Shown: positions 27,420 through 34,520 of the stretch, in pieces
How the letters are laid out: each line of letters opens with the position of its first letter
How positions within the stretch are numbered: position 1 is the stretch's first letter
Program-made: the position numbers and the translations under genes
Notes under the pieces: model-generated
Databases searched by the model: none
What the model saw: only the letters and a program-made list of their open reading frames with translations
What the model was told of the DNA's origin: nothing
From: Thalassotalea sp. 273M-4
GTDB taxonomy: Bacteria > Pseudomonadota > Gammaproteobacteria > Enterobacterales > Alteromonadaceae
Direction of reading: 5' to 3'
Assembly (NCBI RefSeq): GCF_041410465.1
Contig: NZ_CP166961.1
Location: 930,001-994,000, forward strand
Length of the DNA stretch: 64,000 bases

Positions 27420-28019
27420 TCATAACTTAGCCTCAGCAAGGTTTTTTAACCATTTTTCTTTGGTGATTAGCCAATCTTCTTTTTCAGCTATCCACTTATT
27501 CCTTGCGTCTAAAAGGTCATATTCTTTTTTCAATTCATCTTTCAATTTTTTTGTTGTTTCTCGAGTTTCTCTTAGGTGCTCAACTTCTTTATCAAATGAC
27601 TTTTTCTTGATTTCCAAAGTATCTTGAAAGTCTATCAATTCTCGCTCAAATTCAACTAATCTATTTTTGTATTCTTCTAATTCAGATTCTTTTTTCTTTA
27701 ATTCTATTTTATTGTTTTTTAACAACTGATCCAAAGACTCTAATAGGGATGATGATTCATTGAGACGATGTTCTCTTTCTACTAGTCGTGATTCTTTGGT
27801 AGCAAGTCTCTTCTGTTTTTCATCGAAATTAATCAATATAGTTTTAGTATCATTGACTTTTCGTTTCATTGCTTCCAGTTGAGCATTTAGCTTTTCATTT
27901 CGAGACCTTGCATTTTGTTCAGAATCTTTAGTTATAGAAAGTTGATTAGCTATATCCTCTATCTTGTGCCAAAAATAAATACTTAGAACCAATAAAAAAC
28001 ATATTATTAGAATTTCCAT
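27420..28019 (-). CDS. Membrane-anchored long coiled-coil protein
   Basis: About 199 residues: one N-terminal membrane helix (MEILIICFLLVLSIYFWH) followed by an almost continuous heptad-rich coiled coil rich in Lys and Glu (ELKKKESELEEYKNRLVEFE). No further domain. The ATG at 28019 has GGAG with seven-base spacing and starts directly at the membrane helix, so the longer frame to 28073 was not used. Role unknown; the layout resembles a scaffold or sensor stalk. Confidence 0.7.
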   Translation of the reverse strand: MEILIICFLLVLSIYFWHKIEDIANQLSITKDSEQNARSRNEKLNAQLEAMKRKVNDTKTILINFDEKQKRLATKESRLVEREHRLNESSSLLESLDQLLKNNKIELKKKESELEEYKNRLVEFERELIDFQDTLEIKKKSFDKEVEHLRETRETTKKLKDELKKEYDLLDARNKWIAEKEDWLITKEKWLKNLAEAKL

Positions 28020-28177
28020 ATTACAGCTCCATATCAAAAATAGTGTAGTTTTATAATTTATCAGTAAAAACAATTTTCTAGTTTGATCTGATTTAATTAA
28101 AAAGGTGTAGTGGTCAAGTTAAACTGTCCCACTAAAATTTCTAGATGTCATCGGCACCCTCGGATTTCTTCGGACAT

Positions 28178-28225
28178 AAAAAAACCCGCTAAAGTCTATG
28201 TTTAAGGCTTTGCGGGTTGTTTTTG
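28178..28225 (-). terminator. Terminator downstream of the MatP-like gene
   Basis: Stem AACCCGC..GCGGGTT extended by AAAG/CTTT with one bulge; the minus-strand side ends in seven T. It lies between the MatP-like gene and the att-like 14-mer, mirroring the order tmRNA 3' end then terminator seen at the island edge. Confidence 0.75.
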
Positions 28226-28245
28226 TATCCTTTCGGATCGATGTT

Positions 28246-28259
28246 TGGTGGAGCGGGGG
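28246..28259. repeat. Internal copy of the tmRNA 3' end (att-like relic)
   Basis: TGGTGGAGCGGGGG is identical over 14 bases, and in the same orientation, to the complement of the ssrA 3' end at 50543-50556. It sits between a terminator hairpin and a gene, as at the real ssrA end. A chance match of this length in 25 kb is unlikely. It marks a probable boundary between two island modules. Confidence 0.65.
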
Positions 28260-28290
28260 ACATCTGTGTTTGGTTTTTATGTGTTTGAAT

Positions 28291-28803
28291 CTAAAGGCTA
28301 AAGCTGTCTTTTACCTTGTTTTTGGAATACTTTTGGGAATGCTTGTGCATATTGTAAATGCGTAATTTATCTTCTGCTGCCTCACAACCAACTTTTAATA
28401 GTGCATCTATAGCTTCGGTTATAGGGCAGTTCGCCTTTTGAGCAATGTACCTAACACGTTTATACAATTCATTATCCATCTCAATACTAACAGGTCGATA
28501 TTTACCTTTTAAAGTATTGCGCCTTTTGTATTGGTTCCATGAAGCTCGAGCTTTTTTGAGAAACTCTTTACGTTCTATTCCGGGGTACGCTGATTCGATA
28601 TCGTAAATAATTTGCTCCCTGAGAGCTGAATTATGTGAAGTGACATGCCCGCTTAATGGAATTTTATTTCTAAGGTAATTATACAGCCATTGAAGCTGTT
28701 TCGAGTTTTTTTCTATCCAGTCAAATTCATTTGTTTTCAATTGAGCAATCCCATTCTTTTTTTTATTTTTTAACATAAGATAGTTACTCATACAAGTAGT
28801 CAT
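28291..28803 (-). CDS. MatP-like ribbon-helix-helix protein
   Basis: 170 residues. The C-terminal half (RPVSIEMDNELYKRVRYIAQ, then KANCPITEAIDALLKVG) resembles the ribbon-helix-helix part of MatP, preceded by a basic helical segment LKKARASWNQYKRRNTLKGK that also has a MatP-like look. MatP itself organises the Ter macrodomain; island-borne relatives may instead be regulators or partition proteins. It is divergent from a winged-helix gene, with palindromic TACATGT-type sites between them. An internal start at 28791 is possible; no clear ribosome binding site. The family call is by eye. Confidence 0.55.
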   Translation of the reverse strand: MTTCMSNYLMLKNKKKNGIAQLKTNEFDWIEKNSKQLQWLYNYLRNKIPLSGHVTSHNSALREQIIYDIESAYPGIERKEFLKKARASWNQYKRRNTLKGKYRPVSIEMDNELYKRVRYIAQKANCPITEAIDALLKVGCEAAEDKLRIYNMHKHSQKYSKNKVKDSFSL

Positions 28804-28830
28804 ACATGTATTACATGTGTAATATGTAAT
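28803..28830. promoter_or_regulatory. Candidate operator in the divergent 28.8 kb promoter region
   Basis: Contains TACATGTA (perfect palindrome) and ATTACATGTGTAAT (12 of 14 symmetric), followed by AATATGTAAT. The repeated half sites lie in the only 47 bases between divergent regulator-like genes, the place where a ribbon-helix-helix protein would autoregulate. Inference from position and symmetry. Confidence 0.4.
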
Positions 28831-28850
28831 GCTGAAATGTATTAAGTTTT

Positions 28851-30071
28851 ATGAAGGGAATATTCAATATAATGAAAGGGTTAAGCTACGGAGCAAGATA
28901 TTTACAGACTTATTTTACCTTGAAGATAGCGCCAATGAATACAAGGCTTGATGACATCACATGTAATCAAATCTCAGAAGAAACGTGCTTATCTTTATCA
29001 TCGGTATATAAGTATATTGATGAGCTAAAAGATAAAGAGGTTATAAGAGTTGAAAGGAACCCTATTTTTAGGCAAGGACCAGGTTCCAATAGTTATATTT
29101 TATTTGAACGAGCTCCCGAAACTTGGTCGATGCGCGATCATGTACAAAAGGTGGTTAGTAACTATGAATTGAAGCCAATTGAGAAGACCATCTTAATTAC
29201 TCTTCTAATGCAGTGTGATAAATGGGGAGTCATTGAGCACATTGTATTTGATGAATTATCGAGAGATACAGGAATCAGTATAAATGCCTTATTGGCTAAT
29301 ATTGATGGACTGATAAAATCAGATTACATCTTTAGTGTTTTTAAAGGGGGATTAGTTGATTTTTATAGAACAACCACTAAACCGTCGATTTACTTAAATC
29401 TGAAGAGAATTATAGCCACTAATATTCATGGAAAATCACTTTCTTATTGTACAGGTTATTTTGGTGGTCCTATAACCCATACTGATGATATTTCGCTTAT
29501 GTTTTCTCGTCGATTCGATTTTTTTGAATTAGACCCTATTGACTACTTTTCATCGGATTATCTTCCGAACGGAGTATTGAAAGAATATTTTTCATTTTTG
29601 GATGATAATACTCGTGACTCGACCATATTATTTTTAACTCAGTTGGTTGACAAACACACCAGTGAAGCCATGCGAAGTTGGAGCGAGGATGCTGTTCAGT
29701 ACATAAGGCAGGAAATTGAAGGAGATGCTATTGAGTTTTATCTAGGTTCAACCATAACTTCGATTGATATAAAGAAACTAAAGGAACAATATAAAAAAGG
29801 GACCTTTAGTTATATTTCTAGCCGTCCATTAGAAAATGAACTGAATAGTAAAATTTTAGAAGGAAATACATGGTTCACGCCCAAAAGTGAGATTTACAAA
29901 GAATTGGTTTTTGAACTGATGTTTTTAATAAGTACCACGGCTTATATTGCTAAAGTACAGTCTATTGAGCTGAGAGAATCTCAATACAAAATAATCAGAG
30001 AAGCTAATGGTTTAATTGTAAATATAGACAGGGAATCACTTCCTAGAACTGTTTTATCAAGACCAATTTGA
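28851..30071 (+). CDS. Winged-helix DNA-binding protein, possible replication initiator
   Basis: 406 residues. The N-terminus (GLSYGARYLQTYFTLKI, then ISEETCLSLSSVYKYIDELKDKEVI) is a clear winged-helix fold of the kind found in plasmid and phage replication proteins and in GntR-like regulators. A second helix-turn-helix-like segment follows at about residues 105-160 (IEKTILITLLMQCDKWG, LSRDTGISINALLANIDGL). The rest is unrecognised. The neighbouring YagK-type gene suggests a role in island replication or its control. A second ATG at 28872 is possible. Confidence 0.6.
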   Translation: MKGIFNIMKGLSYGARYLQTYFTLKIAPMNTRLDDITCNQISEETCLSLSSVYKYIDELKDKEVIRVERNPIFRQGPGSNSYILFERAPETWSMRDHVQKVVSNYELKPIEKTILITLLMQCDKWGVIEHIVFDELSRDTGISINALLANIDGLIKSDYIFSVFKGGLVDFYRTTTKPSIYLNLKRIIATNIHGKSLSYCTGYFGGPITHTDDISLMFSRRFDFFELDPIDYFSSDYLPNGVLKEYFSFLDDNTRDSTILFLTQLVDKHTSEAMRSWSEDAVQYIRQEIEGDAIEFYLGSTITSIDIKKLKEQYKKGTFSYISSRPLENELNSKILEGNTWFTPKSEIYKELVFELMFLISTTAYIAKVQSIELRESQYKIIREANGLIVNIDRESLPRTVLSRPI

Positions 30072-30242
30072 TTGCTAAAAGAGTAAAGTTGAAGACAGTC
30101 ATTTCCAAAACGTAATTTAACCTTTGAAGACTCTTGTAGGCCACGTTCTTCTTGTGTTTTTAAATAGAGAATACTGAAAAAAGCGTAGGTTATAACTAAT
30201 ATATATACGTAAAGTATCTCATTAAATTTTTATAGGTTTCAC

Positions 30243-30273
30243 TGACCTTATGTATTAAAAACACATAAGGTCA
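30243..30273 (+). promoter_or_regulatory. Hairpin occluding the ribosome binding site of the YagK-type gene
   Basis: Perfect 11-bp inverted repeat (TGACCTTATGT/ACATAAGGTCA) with a nine-base loop. The AAGG of the descending arm is the only Shine-Dalgarno candidate for the ATG at 30279, eight bases on. Folding of the RNA would hide it, so translation may be conditional. An operator role is the alternative. Confidence 0.55.
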
Positions 30274-30278
30274 AAAAG

Positions 30279-31043
30279 ATGAACTATAAGAATACAAAAC
30301 ATAAAACTCACTCTAACTCACGCTATAAAGGTTACCCTGTACTTAGTCAACAAGGCCCTCTTCTTAAAAATTGTTTAAAAGCCATTTTTAAAACACTGAA
30401 AAAAGCAACAGATGAGTATCCTCGCTCATGTGCTATTCGCTTTGATTTAAAGTTACCTGATTATCTAGCAGATATTGATAGTGCTGTTATTTCACGATTT
30501 ACTGAGGCATTGAAATACCTGATAAAGCAAGATTTAAACAATAAGCGCAAGGCAAACAATAGAGTGCACAAGTGCCAGCTTCGATATGTTTGGGCCAGAG
30601 AAATTAGCGAGAATGCAGAAGTGCCGAAACCGCATTATCATGTATTAATTTTATTGAATAAAGATGCTTACAACTGCGTAGGAAAATATGATGCTCTCGA
30701 TGGTAATATGGCAGCCAGGATTAAAAGGGCCTGGGCCAGTGCACTTAAGATTGCTTTATCTGAGATTGGCGGATTAGTATACTTTCCAGATAACTGTCTT
30801 TATATTCTAATTAAAAAATCAGATAAATCAGATAAATCAGATAAATCAGATAAATCAGATAAATCAGATAAATCAGATAAATCAGATAAATCAGATAAAT
30901 CAGATAAATCAGATAAATCAGATAAATCAAATGACTTTGATAAAATCTTTCCAAAGTTAATGAAAAGAACCAGTTACTTTGCAAAGGTAGCAACTAAAGA
31001 GTTTAATGGTAGAACCAATAGCTTTGGTTACAGTCAGAAGTAA
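30279..31043 (+). CDS. YagK/YfjJ-type (inovirus Gp2-like) protein with SDK repeat linker
   Basis: 254 residues of the YagK/YfjJ C-terminal-domain family found in P4-like islands. The conserved core is visible: LRYVWAREISENAEVPKPHY, the HYH motif of VPKPHYHVLILLNKDAY (HUH-like), RIKRAWASALKI, GGLVYFPDNCLYIL and the end RTSYFAKVATKEF. Between the last two sits a Lys-Ser-Asp tract encoded by twelve 9-base repeats, not normal for the family. Its start is under an RNA hairpin. It probably acts in replication or nicking of the element; HUH activity is inference. Confidence 0.75.
   Translation: MNYKNTKHKTHSNSRYKGYPVLSQQGPLLKNCLKAIFKTLKKATDEYPRSCAIRFDLKLPDYLADIDSAVISRFTEALKYLIKQDLNNKRKANNRVHKCQLRYVWAREISENAEVPKPHYHVLILLNKDAYNCVGKYDALDGNMAARIKRAWASALKIALSEIGGLVYFPDNCLYILIKKSDKSDKSDKSDKSDKSDKSDKSDKSDKSDKSDKSDKSNDFDKIFPKLMKRTSYFAKVATKEFNGRTNSFGYSQK
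30816..30932 (+). repeat. 9-bp microsatellite, 12 perfect copies in frame
   Basis: AAATCAGAT repeated twelve times without error (30816-30923), then one altered copy. It is in frame with the YagK-type gene and encodes a Lys-Ser-Asp repeat. As the unit is three codons, slippage changes linker length but never the frame. Confidence 0.97.
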
Positions 31044-31352
31044 AATTGAATCCAACCGTTAAAACCAGTTTTGGTCATGTAAAGCTTAATTACCCGTCAT
31101 GCTAACTAAGGTTTATTGTGAATAATTGCATTTTTATAAGTGCTAACAATAGTTCGTTAGAATGAATAAACAAAATATCCATCATGAAAAATCAATATTC
31201 AGGTTCGATTTTAACTTACCTGGAAAGTAAATTATTTGATAATTGAGTTGGATATTTTTTTATAGGTAGGCTAAGTTACTAAATATTATAATAAAAAGGA
31301 GCGGACAAAACGTGTCCGCCATCCTCTTTATGCTGACGTTAACTGATGTCAA
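31044..31352. other. Intergenic gap before the WYL operon
   Basis: 309 AT-rich bases between the YagK-type gene and the WYL regulator. No gene, RNA or strong terminator is seen. The promoter for the following operon must lie here. Confidence 0.5.
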
Positions 31353-32252
31353 TTGAAGAGAGAAAAGGATTTGACAGATATTAAATTAGCCGAGCGTCTC
31401 GCTGAAATTATAGGTATGTTAAACAATGGTGAGGGTATTAACACATCGTTGTTGGCAGAAAGGTTTAATGTCTCCCAAAGAACCATCCAGCGTGATATAC
31501 ATCAGAGACTTAGTTTTCTTGATATTGATAAAAGTCAGCAGTTATGGAGTCTCAAAAAAAATAAAGCAGGAAAGCTTAATAAAGGGATTATTAACAAATT
31601 TGCTGATATTTGTGGGATTAAAGAATTATTCCCTACCATGGATGAACACTTCTTAAAAGAACTCACGGATGACGAATCTACCTCTCCTTACTTAGTAAAA
31701 CCCCTCAATTACGAAGAATTTATTATGCCGACGTATCGGCATCAATTCAAAAAGTTAGCAAACGCTATCAAGTCACAATATCAGATCGATTTTTTCTACA
31801 ACGGTAAAGAGTATAAAAAAATCGAGCCATATAAATTAATTAGTTATCAAGGTTATTGGTATTTGGCTGGAGTTGACTCTCAAAAGATCAAAACATTTCA
31901 AGTTGGCTTGATTGAAATGCTATGGACTTCGAATGTCTATTTCGAAAAGTCATCGAAAATTGATGAAAAAATACGTCAAGACGAAACAATTTGGATAGGC
32001 GAAGAAAAATTTGAGGTAAAACTTAAAGTCAATTCGAGCATTAGCCATTATTTTAAAAGGAGGAAAATTTTACCGGAACAAAAAATAGTAGAGGCATTAC
32101 CTGAGGGAAGTTTAATGATAACAACCCAAGTAGTGAATCAAAAGCAGGTTTTATCACTTATAAAATGTTGGCTACCCAATATTTATATTGTATCCCCTGC
32201 TTCAATGAGAAGTGCTTTGACATCAGAATTAAAAAAATATTTAAAAGAATAA
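31353..32252 (+). CDS. WYL-domain transcription regulator
   Basis: 299 residues: N-terminal DeoR/HTH_11-type winged helix (IIGMLNNGEGINTSLLAERF, then NVSQRTIQRDIHQRLSFLDI), then a WYL domain (QIDFFYNGKEYKKIEPYKLI, YQGYWYLAGVDSQKIKTFQV) and a C-terminal extension. WYL regulators such as BrxR and CapW control many anti-phage loci and answer nucleic-acid ligands. It opens a run of plus-strand genes with short gaps or overlaps, so it probably controls them. The TTG at 31353 is a weak start; an internal start is possible. The link to defence is inference. Confidence 0.85.
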   Translation: MKREKDLTDIKLAERLAEIIGMLNNGEGINTSLLAERFNVSQRTIQRDIHQRLSFLDIDKSQQLWSLKKNKAGKLNKGIINKFADICGIKELFPTMDEHFLKELTDDESTSPYLVKPLNYEEFIMPTYRHQFKKLANAIKSQYQIDFFYNGKEYKKIEPYKLISYQGYWYLAGVDSQKIKTFQVGLIEMLWTSNVYFEKSSKIDEKIRQDETIWIGEEKFEVKLKVNSSISHYFKRRKILPEQKIVEALPEGSLMITTQVVNQKQVLSLIKCWLPNIYIVSPASMRSALTSELKKYLKE

Positions 32253-32262
32253 AGAGGAATAT

Positions 32263-33126
32263 ATGGACATTAACTTAATACACGTATCTGCAGCGGTGAT
32301 TATTTTAGGGCTGATGAATATTATCAGTATTTTTTGGGTGAAGAGTCATCTTGACACTCAGAGCAAGATGCAAAAAGATTCTAATGAAAAACATATCAAT
32401 CAGCTAAATGAAAAAGTGTTAATCCTGGAAGCGACACTGGAAGAGTCAATCAAAAAAACAGTTGAACAACATCAGTTATCAAAGGATTCGATTGCATCAC
32501 TAATTGACTCTTCTTCGCAAGAAATAGCAGAGAAGATGACCTTTACTCAAAATGAGTTAGAGGTGGTTAAGCAAGAACATTCTCGAATGAAGAATGAACT
32601 TTTAATGGCTGTTAAACACTTTTCTGAAAAGAGCGCCATGAGTACGAACAACGCCATCCAAAAACTTCAAGAGTCGAATAAAACCTTATCATTTGAACGT
32701 AAACAAGATTGGCATTCAGGGTTAGAACAATTGACTAGTCTGATTGCATCTCTTCGTATTGAAAACCTTATAGAGATCACTAATGAGCTTGCCAAACATC
32801 AAGAGTTAAGTGTTGATACTGACGAGTTCACTAAGCAACTGGGTGATTGTAAAGTTTTAAAAATAACGGATAAGCATTCAGGGCAAGTTACCGAAGTGTT
32901 TTACGAAAATGGAATTAAGCGAAGCAGTGATACCTTTGATGGCGATCTTCTCAAATACCAAATGTTTTTTAATGAAGATGGTAAGCCAGAAAAAGGGCTA
33001 GAGTTCGACAAACAAGAGCGCATTATATTTGAATATTTATACGATGATGCCGGCGAAATTCATCAAAGAACCGATGTCACTTACGATGAAAATGGCAATA
33101 AATCAGAACAAGTAAAAGCATATTAA
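32263..33126 (+). CDS. Membrane-anchored coiled-coil protein with YD/MORN-like tail
   Basis: 287 residues. An N-terminal membrane helix (VSAAVIILGLMNIISIFWV) precedes a coiled coil (about residues 30-190) and a C-terminal part with short repeats of the YD or MORN type (SGQVTEVFYENGIKRSSDTF, KQERIIFEYLYDDAGEIHQR, VTYDENGNKSEQV). Such tails often bind proteins or membranes. It starts ten bases after the WYL gene with AGAGG upstream. No named family. Confidence 0.7.
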   Translation: MDINLIHVSAAVIILGLMNIISIFWVKSHLDTQSKMQKDSNEKHINQLNEKVLILEATLEESIKKTVEQHQLSKDSIASLIDSSSQEIAEKMTFTQNELEVVKQEHSRMKNELLMAVKHFSEKSAMSTNNAIQKLQESNKTLSFERKQDWHSGLEQLTSLIASLRIENLIEITNELAKHQELSVDTDEFTKQLGDCKVLKITDKHSGQVTEVFYENGIKRSSDTFDGDLLKYQMFFNEDGKPEKGLEFDKQERIIFEYLYDDAGEIHQRTDVTYDENGNKSEQVKAY

Positions 33127-33139
33127 GGGAGTAATAACA

Positions 33140-33553
33140 ATGTACTTAAGTGAACTAAATATTGGCGAGAAGAAAAACTTTTTAGAGTTAGCGCATTACA
33201 CAATGGGGTTAAATGGTTCCCATAAATTTGAAGAACAACAAGTCCTAAGTGCATTCGAACAGGAATGTCAACTAAAGGGATATAAACCTCAGAAGCAAAA
33301 TGAGATTGATAATGTTATTAAAGTAATTTCTAAGGCCTCATGCCGAACGCGAAAAATATATGTAATTGAATTGTTTGGGATAATGCTCGCAGATGGAAAC
33401 GTCTGTGAAGATGAAAGTAATTTTATGACAGAACTCGGTAAACACTTTGATATTGATGAATATGAACTTCGAAAAATAAAGCGATGGGTCATCAATATGA
33501 ATGAATTGGTATTAGAAGGTTATCAAATATTGAAGAAGGAGGTCATATGTTAG
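33140..33553 (+). CDS. TerB-like protein
   Basis: 137 residues. The core RKIYVIELFGIMLADGNVCE, then DESNFMTELGKHFDID and ELRKIKRWV, is the TerB (tellurite-resistance-type) helical fold with its conserved acidic D.....E positions. TerB domains occur in membrane-linked stress and phage-response systems. An AGGGAG box precedes the start. The end overlaps the next gene by seven bases, so the proteins are probably produced together. Function in this operon unknown. Confidence 0.75.
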   Translation: MYLSELNIGEKKNFLELAHYTMGLNGSHKFEEQQVLSAFEQECQLKGYKPQKQNEIDNVIKVISKASCRTRKIYVIELFGIMLADGNVCEDESNFMTELGKHFDIDEYELRKIKRWVINMNELVLEGYQILKKEVIC

Positions 33554-34509
33554 GTAAAGTTTGTAGTTGGTTCTGTGATGGAGTCGATTATTTGTCCGAA
33601 AAGGTAAGCGATGGAATCGATTATCTAAGTAATGTCGTAGTCGGCGGAGTAACTTATTGCGTTAACAAAGTTCAAAAAACTTGGGCTTCAATGAACGGAG
33701 CAGACATAGCCGCTAAAGCTGAACAGCTCTATGAACAAACTAAGGAAAAGTTAATCGATGCTGAGAAAAATTTTACTGAAAATGTATCCTCTTTAACAGC
33801 ACAAATGAATGATCAAGTCGGGAAATTGAACAGAGTCAAAGCGGAAATTCATGACGTGCATTTTAAACGTTTTCTTCAATTAGCTAACCGGCTTCACAAT
33901 GTCACAGTAAAAGGTCAGCCGTTTAATGAATTGTTTGATGATTCAGAGTTTAAACACAAAGAGACAATACAGGTTAGAGCTAAACATAAGCTACTTGAAA
34001 TAGACTTTAACAATATGTCTTTAGGTGAAAAACTTCAGATGTATTTTACTTTTGGTTGGAGCTCCAAGCAAAAGGCTAAGAAGAGCTTAGCAAATGTTGA
34101 AGATGAAGAGAAAAGAATTGACTCTGAAATTGCTAAACTCAACTCACATATAAAAAAATTGGAGCAAGTAAAAAACTCCATTATGGAAGTCTCGATCTAT
34201 TTTGATGAGCTTATAGGCAGCTATGAAAGTTTATTAAAACGTTTTGAATATGGGATCCAAACACAACGTTTTAAACAAATGGCGCTATCTGACAATGTTT
34301 TTTCTGCCAAGTTAGATTTTAGGTTAATGCCAATTGTGCACATTCAAGAATTCCAAGCGCTTTTTAACATGTCCCTCGTTTTGAAGAAAATGGCATCTTT
34401 AGGTTATTTATCTGATAAAGAAGAGCAAGTGGAAGTGTCAGGCTCTGATCTCGAGCAAGCTGTTGCATTACGTAACAACGTCAGAAACCTATTTCAAAAT
34501 GTCGCATAA
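33547..34509 (+). CDS. Coiled-coil protein, unknown
   Basis: 320 residues. The N-terminus has paired repeats of the form DGVDYLSEKVSDGIDYLSNVV, an amphipathic or membrane-touching segment, followed by long helical regions (LSSLTAQMNDQVGKL-like, EEKRIDSEIAKLNSHIKKLE). An AAGGAGG-type box lies directly upstream, overlapping the TerB-like gene. No family recognised; the tightly packed order suggests a complex with the TerB-like protein. Confidence 0.7.
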   Translation: MLGKVCSWFCDGVDYLSEKVSDGIDYLSNVVVGGVTYCVNKVQKTWASMNGADIAAKAEQLYEQTKEKLIDAEKNFTENVSSLTAQMNDQVGKLNRVKAEIHDVHFKRFLQLANRLHNVTVKGQPFNELFDDSEFKHKETIQVRAKHKLLEIDFNNMSLGEKLQMYFTFGWSSKQKAKKSLANVEDEEKRIDSEIAKLNSHIKKLEQVKNSIMEVSIYFDELIGSYESLLKRFEYGIQTQRFKQMALSDNVFSAKLDFRLMPIVHIQEFQALFNMSLVLKKMASLGYLSDKEEQVEVSGSDLEQAVALRNNVRNLFQNVA

Positions 34510-34520
34510 GGATAATGTTT

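Noticed and set aside
28085..28130. TAGTGG..CCACTA inverted segment resembling an insertion-sequence end
   Set aside because: Only six complementary bases and no transposase or target duplication nearby; not enough for an IS call.
30811..30993. Minus-strand frame rich in Leu-Ile-Tyr opposite the SDK tract
   Set aside because: It is only the reverse reading of the 9-bp microsatellite.
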